Positions 34,476 to 45,585 of a stretch of DNA of 64,000 nucleotides are shown here, piece after piece. The notes beneath the pieces are model-generated. The model saw only the letters and a program-made list of their open reading frames with translations, was not told where the DNA came from and made no database searches. Numbering within the stretch: position 1 is the stretch's first letter; the number at the start of each line of letters is the position of its first letter. The translations under genes and the position numbers were made by a program. This DNA is from Bombardia bombarda. Its lineage: Eukaryota; Ascomycota; Sordariomycetes; Sordariales; Lasiosphaeriaceae. The stretch spans positions 310,001 through 374,000 of the forward strand of contig JAULSR010000010.1 of the NCBI GenBank assembly GCA_030512295.1, written 5' to 3'.

Positions 34476-37027
34476 AGCTCACCCGACCACCAGGTCTCCT
34501 TTTACTTGTTCTGGTCAAAGCCAATCTAGACCTGGCCATCGTCTGTCTGTCTACTACCCCGAAACAGCAGCGGCGAGCTCGGCGTATGATGCTCGCAGTA
34601 TCGTGGGAACGTCCATCAAACCTTGGTGGTGATGCGTTGATACTTTTTGGGAGGGGTTTTTTAAGCATGCCAACTGGATGAAAATAGATGATCGATGGAT
34701 GTCTCAGAAGCATCTTTCACCTTTCAGTCTGATTTAGCCAAGGCGATTTCCTTTTGTTGGGCGGGGTTATTTGTTTCTGCGCTTGGTCTTGATTTCTTTC
34801 TTTTCTTCTCCTGACTTCGTCTTTCTTTTCTTCTCCTGACTTCGTCTTACCTTCTCTGATGGGATGAACTGATGGAACGCCAAGACTTTTTAGCTTGGAT
34901 GACACCATGTGGCTGCTACCAAGATTTTCGCTGGTGTGCGACAGGTAGCGAGCTAGCTTTACTCTGCTTTTTTTGGCCGATTTAGTACTGCTACTTTCGA
35001 AAGTGTTAATCGTAGAGAACAGTCAAAATTTGTTGTGTTTTCTTGGTTGAGGTGTGGACTTGATTATGGTGGCGATATCCAGACCAGACAAGTTGACTGC
35101 TAGCTTGTCAATAAGAAAGTTTGGGGGCCACGCGCTATATCGTGCATGAGGCGGAGATATCGGTCTTTTTTAACCATTTAGTGTACAACATTACCCCAGA
35201 GCTGCTGCGCCTTCCCGTGGGGCAGTGCCGGCCCGATATCTCGGCGGAAAAGCAAAGACAGACGGAAAGCATTGATGAGGCGAACGGAAGGATTGGAGGT
35301 GCAGATAATAAGAAGTTGGAAAATATTCCGACTAACTTCACACCCTCCAGTCCCAAGATTCTTGGCTGGCTTTTCGATGGCAGTAACCAGTTAAGGGTCT
35401 GTGACTGGGGATGATGGCAGCGGGGTATGGGCGCGTGAAGTAACAGGCCAAAATTGAAGGAAACCGTGATTGCTGACTACCAGTATCCCCCTACATACTA
35501 GTATGTACACCGAACCCAGCGAGACAGATGCAAAATTGAGTTCCCCCGAGCCACAATCTCTGATTGGATGTGTCGTACATCGAGTGCCGGTTTGTCGAAA
35601 TTGAGAAACTCATCTCCGCCCAGGAGGGGACGTTGGTGGGCGGGGCTGTGCATTGGAGGCAGTGGGCAGTATGCAATGTATCCCGTAATGAGATGGATGC
35701 ATATCATTGTTGTTGGCAGCAGGCAGCAGAATTCTTGAGCCGCTGAAAGGCTGGATGGGGTTGCTTGCTGCAGGCGCAAGGAGGGGGGCGCTACCACCAC
35801 CACTCCAGGTCGGACTCTACACTGACTACCGGCAGGTCAGAGACTCAGAATTAGGCGTGTGTGTGTGTGGGTGTGTGTGGGAAACACTTCCAATGCTACA
35901 AAGCTGTTGTAGATAGATGATGTAAAAGTTCACGGGCCGCTGCTGCAACATTGACACCCAAGCTCTAATACGCCCTTTCCTCGCAGCTTCCTTCCCCTGA
36001 GTCCTGGCACAATGGCAGAAAAGGGACGGCCTTCCGAAGATGACTTTCCTTGTCGCTAGTGTAACATGCCACTTGATCAGACCAGACTAGGCTCATCCAT
36101 CCCCCTTTCACAAAACCAAACCAAACACAGGGGTAGGGTTTTAACTGCCGTTAAATATCACTAAACAGAAAACTCTCATCTTTCATGTATGATGTGTAAG
36201 CGTTGTAGAACTAGGTATATAAGTATTGCTTCACTTAGTTTCGTAGGTACGTACGGCATAATAAGCCACCATGCGCCCCTCCACCCACCCAACGATTTGT
36301 TTAATCTGTTCGAGGCTCGCATCTCTGAAGGCGGCGCTCATGTGCATCCAACCGACTGACCGTTGCAGCCCGCCCCCCTATCCTGAGGAACCAAAGGTAA
36401 CATATCCGACTTTCCGAGCTGAGGACAAGACTCTCTCATCTCAGGTACAGATACAGAACCCAGGAAGGGGCTCACTCAAGCAGGGGGTGCTTCATCTAAA
36501 AGTTCTGTCACCCACATACAATACTACTATGTAGTGTTATGTATATGCGATGCGCATATGTCGTTTTCTAGCGGGACCCGGTTTTGCTGCCAGAAATCCT
36601 AAAAGAAAGATAGATGAGAGGTTGCGAATCTGCCGTTAAACAAGGCGTTCATAATGTATTACTATCCATGACAAGATGTCATGATTCAACACCCCTGGCC
36701 TACAACAGGCTCGCAACCTGTACAAGCCACTACCATGGCCAAGATAAAAATATAGCAAGATAAAAATGATATACATGAATTGTGATAAAAGCAGCCCGTA
36801 TCTAATAGCAAGAGGAAAATTCCTCATAATTGCCGCTTTCCGAAAGATCTTCCAATGTCCTTTCCAGATTTCTGGCTTGCCTGCCTGACCATGTGTGCCG
36901 TTATTTCGCTCTGAATATGAAAACAAAAAAGACAATAGCTAGCTTCCCATGTCCCCCGAACTCCAGTTCCATATCCCAGATTTCCTTGCAAAACAGCACG
37001 TATTAAGAAAGAAATACATAGCAGCCT
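34476..37027. other. intergenic region, ~2.55 kb
   Basis: 3' flanks of two convergent genes. It holds a perfect 25-nt tandem duplication (34797-34846) and a GT-rich run (about 35858-35882). Short open frames here lack coding character. Confidence 0.6.
34797..34846. repeat. perfect 25-nt tandem duplication
   Basis: The 25-nt pyrimidine-rich unit at 34797-34821 is repeated exactly at 34822-34846, about 320 nt beyond the wc-1 stop, so possibly in its 3' UTR. Confidence 0.95.
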
Positions 37028-38275
37028 TCACGAACCCCGTTCGGTGAACCACAGCTCTTCTGATCTTGTCGACATAGATCGATGCATCGGCTGGAACGAC
37101 AGCGACGGGCTAGCATAGTTCGTCATGGGCGAGACGACAGCAGTCGTGTCGAGCGAGCCGTGCTCATCGTCGCCGCCGTCGTCGGTGGGGGTGTTCGCCA
37201 CGGCCCAGCCCAGCGACCGAGTTGACAGGCGGTTCTGATCTGGTGTCCTCGGTGCTGCTGCTGCTGCTTCCTCTGCTGGTGATTCCACGGCCACCACTTT
37301 CCTCTGGCCTGTGTTCCACCACTGGTTCTCAAATCCATTGTCGACCGTCATCATGGCTGCCGACAGTGCCTCCAACTCTCCTACCCTCCCAGTGTCAACG
37401 CTGCTGCTACTGGCGCTGGCGCCGGCGGCGCTGCGAACTGAAGCCGGCGGTGGTGCAAGGGCTGGACCGGGCGAGAATACCGAGATGGGACTGGACGCGG
37501 CCAAAAAGTCCCGCTCGGGGCTTCTGTCCTCGGTGGGGGCGGACCTGGCGGATACACCCGATGCAGCAGTCTCGTGCGAGTGTGTACTCGGATCATAGCC
37601 GAACGGCCACGACCAGGCTGACCACGGCAGGCCGTCCTCTCCGAGACGAAATCGAGATGGCTCGGCCGGTAGAGCCTTCATCTGGTCGGGCGCTGGAACG
37701 GCTGCATCTTTCAAGACATCATCCAGGTTCTGTGGAAGGATGCTCACGTCCCACGGGTTGTCCCCGACGGGGGGAGGCGCCGAGTGGCCCCGTTCATGAG
37801 ACGACTGCGATTCTGCGCGTGACCGGCGCTGCTGTTCCTGGCCGGCGGCCGGCGGCGATCGGTCGTTGGCTTGGGTGTGAGTTTGGGGTTGACGCGGGTA
37901 TGCTGATGGTGCCGTGGTGGTGTCTGCCTGGTAGTACTCTTGCATCTGATGCTGATAGCGGTCGTTGTTCGGGTGGTGAGCTTCCTGGGGGTGAGGATGA
38001 GAACGGGCGGGTCGCGGCTCGGTCCTCGATCGTCTTTCCTGAAAGCTGTGGATGGCGGCAAGATAGTTGGTGTTCGGGGCGGGTACTTGTCGTGGGAAGT
38101 TTGGGCTCCTGTCGCGCAGACCGCGAGACCTGTAAGTGATTTCGCGATTTTTGGGAGTTTCCCTAGGAGCCCACGAAATGCCGAACTCGACATGGACGTA
38201 TATCTGCGGTCCCCGACGCTCCCGATAGTATGGTTGTGAGTTCATGATGGGCTCAGTACTCCAATGGGTCAACAT
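37028..38275 (-). CDS. conserved-looking hypothetical protein, Pro/Ser/Gln-rich
   Basis: Single open frame of 415 residues from ATG 38273-38275; a second ATG 10 codons later (38243-38245) is also possible. The open frame extends further upstream, but only to a TTG, so the longer reading is not used. No domain is recognised. The N-terminus has a structured-looking segment (GPQIYVHVEFGISWAPRETP), the middle is disordered (Pro, Gln, Arg, His), and two later blocks look conserved: GDNPWDVSILPQNLDDVLKD and a C-terminal SPMTNYASPSLSFQPMHRSM followed by SEELWF. Ala/Ser runs occur at about residues 285-300 and poly-Ala near 345. Codon choice with G/C third positions supports coding. Function unknown; the hydrophilic composition suggests a cytosolic or nuclear scaffold-type protein. 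Confidence 0.75.
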   Translation of the reverse strand: MLTHWSTEPIMNSQPYYRERRGPQIYVHVEFGISWAPRETPKNREITYRSRGLRDRSPNFPRQVPAPNTNYLAAIHSFQERRSRTEPRPARSHPHPQEAHHPNNDRYQHQMQEYYQADTTTAPSAYPRQPQTHTQANDRSPPAAGQEQQRRSRAESQSSHERGHSAPPPVGDNPWDVSILPQNLDDVLKDAAVPAPDQMKALPAEPSRFRLGEDGLPWSAWSWPFGYDPSTHSHETAASGVSARSAPTEDRSPERDFLAASSPISVFSPGPALAPPPASVRSAAGASASSSSVDTGRVGELEALSAAMMTVDNGFENQWWNTGQRKVVAVESPAEEAAAAAPRTPDQNRLSTRSLGWAVANTPTDDGGDDEHGSLDTTAVVSPMTNYASPSLSFQPMHRSMSTRSEELWFTERGS

Positions 38276-38308
38276 GGTGACGATTGAAGGTTGAAGGGGT
38301 CCGATATC

Positions 38309-38344
38309 AGATCCAGGGCCAGATCCAAGGCCAGATCCAGGCTC
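38309..38344. repeat. 12-nt tandem repeat, 3 copies
   Basis: agatccagggcc and two variants stand head to tail, 34 nt upstream of the start codon of the hypothetical gene at 37028-38275. If an upstream non-ATG start were used, the repeat would encode Gly-Ser/Gly-Pro. Confidence 0.9.
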
Positions 38345-39435
38345 AATATTCAAACTTTAAGATCTGAGATTCCAGGTCGATGGACGGCACAGGTGGGCCT
38401 TGGCCAGAGAATGACAGAAGCCTAGAGATATGCTGCGGCGTGTGTCCAAGTCTAGTACCTGTTACTAAGGTAGCTATGTCGACTTAGCCGCTCGCGACCC
38501 AAAAATATCGGCTGCTATCAGGATGGCGGCTGATGGTGTGTGACGGGGAGCTTCGGAGGATTGCAATGTATAATATTGGTCAATTGAGAGGAGTTGGGGA
38601 AGGGGGGGCAGGCAGTTGTGGATGATGAGGCCCGGCTGGTATATGGTGTGTGTCAGTGTCACTGCGGTATGTATGGGGTCTGAGTGAGGTGTGCTAGAAA
38701 TGGAAATGCAGCAGCCTGGATCGTGTAACTAGCAGGGTCAAGAGTGTCGTCCTGTCTTTCGGATTCGTTTCGTCTTGTCGTGGCCGGGGTGCCTGTGGAG
38801 GATTGCCAATCCAGGATTGGATGTGAACTAGAAAGTCTAGTGAAGTTCTAGCGCAAACCCCCAAGTCGTGTCTTTCGTCGCGTCACGAACCGGGTCAAAG
38901 AAAAAGTAGGGGATGGATGGAGATCCAAGAGAGCCATTGGGAGATGCTAATTAGTACACAGTAGGATGGTGATCCCCGGGCTGTGTTGGCTGTAGTGTCC
39001 CGGTATCCCGCTCTGGCAATTGGCCCCACCGACTACACTAGTGTACCTCCCCCACCCTGCACTGCAATAACACTGCAATAACACGAGCCCTTGCTATTTC
39101 TTATTGTCTTGTCCCATGATCTGATACGCAGGAGCTGTTTGCCGTATTTTCATAGGGGATGAAATGCTGCTTGTGTGGACTGTAAACGATGCCATACTGT
39201 GTAATAAGACGATGTGCAGTACTGCCCCGCCCGCACGCACCACCTAAAGGCTAAGGTAGTGTACAAAATACACAGTAATGCTGCGGGAGATGCAGATGGT
39301 GATGGCCTGTAATAAAAGCCGTCTGGGTACCTTAGGTAACCAATCGGGAAGGACCAAATTGTTATAATAGCTGGTTTAGCCAACCAGAGCATGGCCCGTT
39401 TATTTCGTGGATCGCCCCAGTGCACGTCCAATGTT

Positions 39436-40140
39436 TTAAACCAAAAGCATCGCCACCGCCACCTTCCGCCGCGCTGGGATGGCGAGAATGCTGCTCGGAA
39501 ATGAGTCCCAGTTGCCTCGACAAGCCACGAATGAATGCTCCGACATTTTGGTTGACTTCTTTGTGGCTTCCACAGTTACGAGCCTCCGAGCTACCAAACC
39601 AACAAAGAAGGAATCTGTCTCAGACTTCAACGTCAGCACGAACCTCTTCCTGTTCGTGGCTTGTTTGCTTGTCTCGGGCTTGTTGACTTGAGGGGAGAAG
39701 CACTTCGCCCTGTTAGGTCTTAACAGCTTAGCCCCCTTTCTCCAGAATCCATCCATCCGTCGGTCTCTCCGGCCTCGGCTCCTCCAGTGCCTGCGAATAG
39801 GTTCAAATCCCAAAAGATTGAACTTTCGCCAGTATCCGGCGCGTCCTTGAGCCGAGCAGGCCTTGTTGATGATAGCCGCCCGCAAAGACGCGACGTTGAA
39901 AGTTCCTACCGCCAACTGTAAAATACTCAAGACATGGGATTCGAGTGGATCGTCAGATGATCTGGGACATTTGGCAGGATGCGGCCCAGCAACGTCGTAG
40001 AGCTCTCTACAAACTTGGCCTGTGCAGTTGGCCTGCCCCCCTGCCTTTGTAGCAGTATAGGATCTCGCACCGCCCATCTGATTCCGAGTTCCGCTTGAAG
40101 AGCAGGATACCGCATAAACTTGGCAGATTGTGGTCTTCAT
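39436..40140 (-). CDS. hypothetical ORF, weakly supported
   Basis: An intronless ATG-initiated frame of 234 residues with no recognised domain. The first ~95 residues contain several Cys and an NCTG glycosylation-type site, but no clear signal peptide. The rest is rich in Lys and Arg, as chance ORFs often are. A shorter frame is open on the opposite strand. The true gene, if any, could be shorter and spliced. It is listed because an ORF this long is uncommon in the surrounding non-coding DNA. Confidence 0.3.
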   Translation of the reverse strand: MKTTICQVYAVSCSSSGTRNQMGGARSYTATKAGGQANCTGQVCRELYDVAGPHPAKCPRSSDDPLESHVLSILQLAVGTFNVASLRAAIINKACSAQGRAGYWRKFNLLGFEPIRRHWRSRGRRDRRMDGFWRKGAKLLRPNRAKCFSPQVNKPETSKQATNRKRFVLTLKSETDSFFVGLVARRLVTVEATKKSTKMSEHSFVACRGNWDSFPSSILAIPARRKVAVAMLLV

Positions 40141-40377
40141 TTTGTTGATATTATCATTTTGTTTGAACTGTTATTTCTTCGGCTTGAGGTCCGACAGTGC
40201 CCGAACAAAACGGTGTAGAGGTAGACTGCCTTCTATACTGTGCTAGCTGCCTGTTGTGTTTTTTTTTAGCCGCAACTGCACTTATCACCCCTATGCGCAT
40301 ACCAAGCAGCTCAAATCGGTGCCTGGCCCGCCATTTTTGGTCATCGCGCCGGTCATGTCGTCATGACAAGTCTCATC

Positions 40378-41536
40378 TCAGCAGGCGATGCCTAGAGGGA
40401 GATGGACACACTTGCTGCTCTTCTTCCCCCCTGAAACAGAAACACCAGTCCACGACCACGAGGCACAGCTCCGATCGCCGCAGTTGACGAAAACATCTGT
40501 GTCTTTGAACGAGACCGTTCCAGTGATTCCATTTACTGTGCCACTAGTCCCATGCTTGGTCTTGATTCGGACACCTAAATCATGCATCATCAGCCTTATT
40601 ACAGCTTGTCCGAGAAGGTGGATATAAGATATATACAAACCATTTTCTGAGTTGGCGATTACGGAGTTTTCGAACAAGACACGGTTGACTATGTTGTCGG
40701 TCCTTCCGCCTATCGAACCGACGGATAACCCATGGCCTCCAACACATATGCCTTTTCTGAAGGTGATATTCTTCTGCAGTCAGCGCACATCTTCTCACAG
40801 CCATGGCCAGTCGACTTACAGTTCCGGAGTTTATGGCAACGCAGTCATCTTGGTTATAGACTCGGGCTCCTATGATTGTAACATTGCTGCTCTGTGAGAT
40901 GTCGAAAGCGTCCGTGTTCTTACCACTAAGACTGTCGCCGGCCGAACTATCAACCGTGACATTGCTGACGGCGAGATTCCTGCAGCCATTGATGCTGAAG
41001 ACATGGACTAGCGAGCTCAGTATGTGAATGCCATCGATGGTTGAGTCGATGAGGCCATGTGCCTGAAAGAACCTGGGCTTTATTTTGCCATTCTGGCCCA
41101 GCCCGTCCCACCATAACTCCCCGCTGCCGTTCAGAACCGAGCCTGGGGCTCCTTTGATAGATATGTTGGTTCCTGAGATAGACAACAATGGTCCAGCCCA
41201 TTCCCGATATCCCTACGAGGTCCGCCCTGCAAACGTGACCTGAATGAAGTACATGGTCAGTATGGCAGGGGTGCCTCTCTGCGCATATGGTCAAAAGTTG
41301 TGTACCGAGCTGCCACGTTTGAGCTTTCGCAAATCCAATGTCGCCCCTGGCGGCACACTCAGATGTGAAAGCACAATATCCGTGCAAGAGCTGCTCATGG
41401 CCCCGAGTGCTAGGAACCCGGCTGAGCCATTAAAAAAGCAGGGCTTGGTCTCGTTCAAAAGCGGCCAGTATGGGGCTCTCACGAATAGAGGAAGAAAAAA
41501 ATATACCAGGACAACCAGGCTTAAATGCTTCATCAT
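40378..41536 (-). pseudogene. endo-polygalacturonase (GH28) pseudogene: in-frame stop plus missing segment
   Basis: The gene model is exon 1 41306-41536, exon 2 40820-41239, exon 3 40641-40773 and exon 4 40378-40574, 327 codons including the terminal stop. It has a hydrophobic signal peptide (MKHLSLVVLVYFFLPLF). The GH28 motifs are all visible: NTDAFD (Asp codon 40910-40912), NQDDC, GGHGLSVGS and VRIKT. Two lesions stand out. Codon 86 is TAG (41213-41215), inside a VTFAGRTS-stop-GYREW stretch where active enzymes carry a sense codon, usually Phe. Between GTVNGIT and GTVSFKDTDVFVNCG about 40 residues usual in the family are absent, including the turn with the YG.VIQQDY block. Such enzymes cleave homogalacturonan in plant cell walls; this copy should be dead. 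A sequencing error could explain the stop but not the missing segment. Confidence 0.85.
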
Positions 41537-42258
41537 GGTGCGGCTCGAAGGAACTTGCGTAAGGTGTTAGGTAAGGTGCTGGGTAAATGGTGGTGGTATG
41601 GAGATGATCTTTCCCAAACTGCCGCTTCGCAGAAAAAGCTTCGAGTAAGACAATGAAAAGGAAAACACTCAAAGTTATCTTTTCATGATCAAGGCAAAAT
41701 TTGTCTAAGGAGGGGGAAAAGGCCAATGGAACTGTTCTAATCCGGCGATATCAGGCAATATCTGTGATAGATTGCACGTCTTTGCGCAAGCGAACTGCTC
41801 ATCCACAGACTCAGCAGGAGAACCAGTACTTCGTAACGTGGATGCCAATTTTCTATTTTGCAGGTGTGAAAATGAATTGGTGACACTGGTCGTAGTATAC
41901 TTGGATGTAATCGATGTCAAGTCAAAGGGTATGATGCTTCGGTAAGGTCGGGTACTGTACCTACGCAGGGTGATGGACGGCAGGTAGCTCAGTGGGTCCG
42001 CTACGGAATGGATCCGTGCCGTGCCATTCCCGTCTAGGTCACCGCTGTGAGCATGGAATTCTAAGTAGATGAATAGCTAAACCTATGACACTTGCTCCAA
42101 AAAAAATCTTAGCTCTGATTTTTTTTCTTTTAACGTCAAAAGTCGACGATCCCACCACATACACAGCTCGATAATTCTGAACACCGACCCGAGGCCATCA
42201 TCACAAGTCACACTGTCAATTCACACAACATCTCAGATAAAATTAAAAAAATCACAAC
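41537..42258. other. divergent intergenic region, ~0.7 kb
   Basis: Between the start of the polygalacturonase remnant and RSA3. It contains one TACTTCGTA motif (41827) and A/T-rich runs just before 42259. No gene seen. Confidence 0.6.
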
Positions 42259-42513
42259 ATGGCCGACTCCAGCAAATCAAGCAAAAAAACAGACCAGCAA
42301 GTCGCATCTGACTTCACGTCCTACTATCTCCAGCGCGTCACCCAGGAGTTTGCCGAGGATCTGGACAAGGTGCGCACCGCCGACGACTTCAAGAATGACG
42401 CGCTCCCGCTACTTGTAAATGCTCTGCAGCAAGGCACGGCCTTGTTCTCGCCCGAAGACCAAAGGAGGATTGTCACGGCCGAGGCGGCAGCTGCCAAGAA
42501 TGACTCTGTCTGA
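42259..42513 (+). CDS. RSA3: Rsa3-like ribosome assembly protein (small)
   Basis: Intronless frame of 84 residues, MADSSKSSKKTDQQVASDFT then SYYLQRVTQEFAEDLDKVRT, DDFKNDALPLLVNALQQGTA and LFSPEDQRRIV. The FxxYYLxxxTxEFAxDLDKxR and LPLLVxALQQGT pattern matches the C-terminal domain of ribosome assembly protein 3, which takes part in nucleolar 60S assembly. The protein is shorter than yeast Rsa3 because it is little more than that domain. The ATG at 42259 follows A-rich sequence with A at -3. Short length is the main uncertainty; the motif fit is good. Confidence 0.75.
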   Translation: MADSSKSSKKTDQQVASDFTSYYLQRVTQEFAEDLDKVRTADDFKNDALPLLVNALQQGTALFSPEDQRRIVTAEAAAAKNDSV

Positions 42514-43497
42514 ATCTAAATGTCAAACACAGAGAGAAAGTCAAGCCATGATGGATGATGGGCTGGCTGTCGGTTCCTTACCACAACGAACCGGGTGATA
42601 TGGATTCTCAACGAACTTTTTCTCCAACAGGAGGGGAGTTGGCTTCGCAGTTGCCGAGTCGAGGGCGTTTGCGTGGAGGCGGTTGAGCAAGGAAGGCAGG
42701 AACTCACTCAGATGTCAACTGCTGCAAGCCGAAGATATGCATCATCACCATAGACATGCATCCTCTCACCGCAGATTAAAGCTCATACGATGGATTGCGA
42801 TGGAGTGGGTTTACTTTTTGACCATCCGAGCTGGTAGATGTAACGCCTCCAGCATCACATAAATAAGACGATGTCACGAACTTGCCATTGTGTACTTACA
42901 TGTAAACCTGAACTTGGGTGGGTGAAATATACGCTTCTTCATCATGGCCTCGGATTTGGTATCACTTGTTCATTAATTATGTATTCTATTAATACCCTGT
43001 AGCATTAATTGTAGGCTGCCGAACCATTGTCCAGTAATCCAGCCAAAGTCATAGCCATCGTACCTCCCTTCAGGTAGATGTCAAGTTGCTTGCGGTATGT
43101 ATTAACCGCAGTCCATCAACCATTAGTACCTATCTACGTATTATGTACTCATCTCACCCATTCCGTCTCATCATCCAAAAAAAAAGAGCGAAGCAAACAT
43201 AGATGAAAAGGGGTATCTCGGTACGACGACAAGAATCGAAACAAGCTGGCCAGCCATTCTAACTGACCAACGGAGTGTATGTGTGTGGGTGGATGAGGGG
43301 ATATAGGGGTATCTTGTCCACCCACTCCACAATGAGGAGGAGCGCCCACCAACGCAATATTAGTAGAAGAAAATGCACCCATCCGCCAGTAGCTTCATTT
43401 CCCATGGTCATTTGCTCCCGGGTATGTCCATCTCGTTGTCGTCAACAAAGCGCTCATGCCGTTCATAAGATGCAAAGGTAAAATGCGCGCTCTAATG
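42514..43497. other. convergent intergenic region, ~1 kb
   Basis: 3' flanks of RSA3 and the YTP1-like gene; nothing of note. Confidence 0.6.
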
Positions 43498-45585
43498 TTA
43501 TCTGCCGAAAGAAGCTGCCGCCTCTCGGCGAACAGCCCAGCCTTTCAGCGCAACCACCATAATGACCCAGGCCATTAGGAGGCCGACGAAGCCCATTGTA
43601 ACAGTGTACATGAACATGGCGTCCAGCTGGTAGTGAATCATGCCATCCACGGTGTCGCCACTCTGTATCGTAAGCTGTTAGTAGACGCTCGGGCATCGTC
43701 TCCATTCCAAATATGAACACTTACACTAGCCATGAAAATAATGCCTCCTGAAATGAGCCCGAACGCAGTCAGGAGCTCGGTCGGGGGTCGTGAGGGATAG
43801 ATAGACGTTGGCGGCTTCAGGTAGATAAGAACGTAGGTAAATGCTCGGGCGAAGGATGCTCCTGTAAGCAGGTTGCCCCATTGTTTGTGAATCATGCTCG
43901 AAACCATACTCTCTTGCGTGTGCGAGCTCATCATGATGCCCAAAAGGAGGATAACAAGAGCTGGGATGGGATTCATGGAAAACCGGTACGTTTGTGGTTC
44001 CTGAAGCTCGTTGCGCTCCTCGTCTTGGTGAACATGGTCCGGGCTGGCGTTAGCAGCCTCCGTGACGGTGGCATTCAGAAGATCTCGGATGCGTGTCGAC
44101 TCAATGAGCATGCCACACTACGAGAGTTGGTTAGTGCCGTGAGCAACCAGGCCGCTTTTCACTTTTTACGAGAAGGCGCAAAGATGGCAACTTACCAGAC
44201 CACCCCCGATGAATAACACAGTAATCGAAACATGCTCCAGGTCCTGCGCACTCCATGCGCCTCCCCAGCCGCCAAGGTGCTCAAGGAAGATGTTAGTAGA
44301 GCCGTAAAAGAAAATGAGCGCGCTCTCGACAAATTCAGCTGAAGGACGCCATTTTTGGCCGGCTTGTTTGGGCCGAATGTTCCAGGCCTGGTGAAATGTT
44401 AGTCACTATCTCATGGAGGCGATTCGCATGCTTAAACATACCCATCCGAGCTCGCCAAAGCTGCCAGCCCAGCGTCCGAGAGTAAGAATTCCCAGCCAGA
44501 AGAAAATGCCACCTTTGATCCAATGCGCCAGTCCAGTGAATACCGCATCGCCCTCCTGAACGCTTGTGGTTAGTACAGTTGGTTTCTTTGTCAAGACCGC
44601 CCGGCTGGTAGTAACTTACAAAGAAGCGACAAAACGTGATAAGACCAGTACACAATGCGATGAAACCGAGAATGAGACTGGTGCGGTCCACGAAATTGTA
44701 GCCAAACATGAGGACTTTCCAAAATCTCGATGAAATCACCTGGGCGGCCTTCTGCACCACAATGCGAGCTACGCCAGACCTAGGGACCAGGGGGATATCC
44801 ACTAGCGAAACTTCGTCGTCGTCTGCTTCCTTGTACTCACTGCGTACATCACGGAGAGGAATTGGCGGAGAATCCGCACCAGATAGCGAATGGCTCCGTA
44901 GAGACTCGGTGTTGGGCTCGGTGCCCTGGCCACTATCATTGGAAAACCTGAAGGCCTTGGGGAAGCGGGACTCGTGCTCCGCAATGGCCTCGGTCGAGAC
45001 TGGAATGAAAGACTGACGCTCGCCGTCGCGGCTCGCCCGGTCGGGAGCCCTGCGCTTGAGAATTCCCGCGACACTTGCCAAGAGGCCAACCACGCCCTGG
45101 GCGCCAATAAGCCAGGTGGCGATCCAGCCGATTTTGTGGTGAGCGTTGTTGGGGTACAAGTCTGGCGTGCTCGCGTTGTAGATAGCCCCAAGCAGCACAC
45201 CCCCCGCGTTCGCGGCGAGGAAGATAAATTGCGCCAGCAGTCTATGCCGCGAGCGGGCAATGGACAGCATGACAGCTAGGACTGCTGTTAACATGCAAAG
45301 TTCCCGAGGCGGTTACAGCTGGCAATGGCACAAAGGGATGACGGTCTTACCGACGGGGAGCACAAACACCCATGCCAACACCATCAAGGCTATGTGACCA
45401 TAGATGAGACCTCCGTGCTCGGCAAGAGCAAAGTACGTGGGCGGGTACTGGTCCTCTGGCTTTGGCTTATCGGCCTCACCCATGTTCATGTCCATGTCGT
45501 CGCCATGTGCGAGGGCGCCCGGGATGAGTCCCAGGACCGCGGCACTGGCGAGGGCTGTGAGAAACGATGTCGCGAGCGGCTTCAT
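43498..45585 (-). CDS. Ytp1-like multi-spanning membrane protein
   Basis: Six exons: 45351-45585, 44620-45284, 44442-44555, 44196-44387, 43725-44117 and 43498-43662, all phases consistent, 587 residues. The start is ATG 45583-45585. A signal peptide (MKPLATSFLTALASAAVLGL) is followed by an Asp/Met/His-rich segment HGDDMDMNMGE that could bind metal. Then come many hydrophobic segments: HIALMVLAWVFVLPV, LLAQFIFLAANAGGVLLGA, FWKVLMFGYNFVDRTSLILG, GGIFFWLGILTLGRWAGSFG and ALVILLLGIMMSSH. This is the DUF2427 plus YTP1 domain order of fungal Ytp1-type proteins, whose biochemical role is unknown. A hydrophilic Ser/Glu/Asp-rich loop lies at about residues 140-205. Introns are 62-78 nt with CTAAC-type branch sites. 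The family call is good, the function open. Confidence 0.88.

Larger units (their letters stand above)
38276..40377. other. intergenic region with one weak ORF
   Basis: It holds a 12-nt tandem repeat (38309-38344) in the leader of the neighbouring gene and a weak ORF at 39436-40140, listed separately. The rest shows GGTACCTTAGGTAACC-type palindromic words near 39330 and nothing else. Confidence 0.55.

Noticed and set aside
37028..38353. 441-residue version of the hypothetical protein
   Set aside because: Its first codon is TTG; the first real ATG is at 38275.
39790..39820. ggttcaaatcc resembling a tRNA B box
   Set aside because: The flanking bases cannot form a 5-bp T stem, and no A box or acceptor stem is found.
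41975..42030. ggtagctcagtgggtccg considered as a tRNA D arm
   Set aside because: No matching T arm within 60 nt and no acceptor stem pairing.
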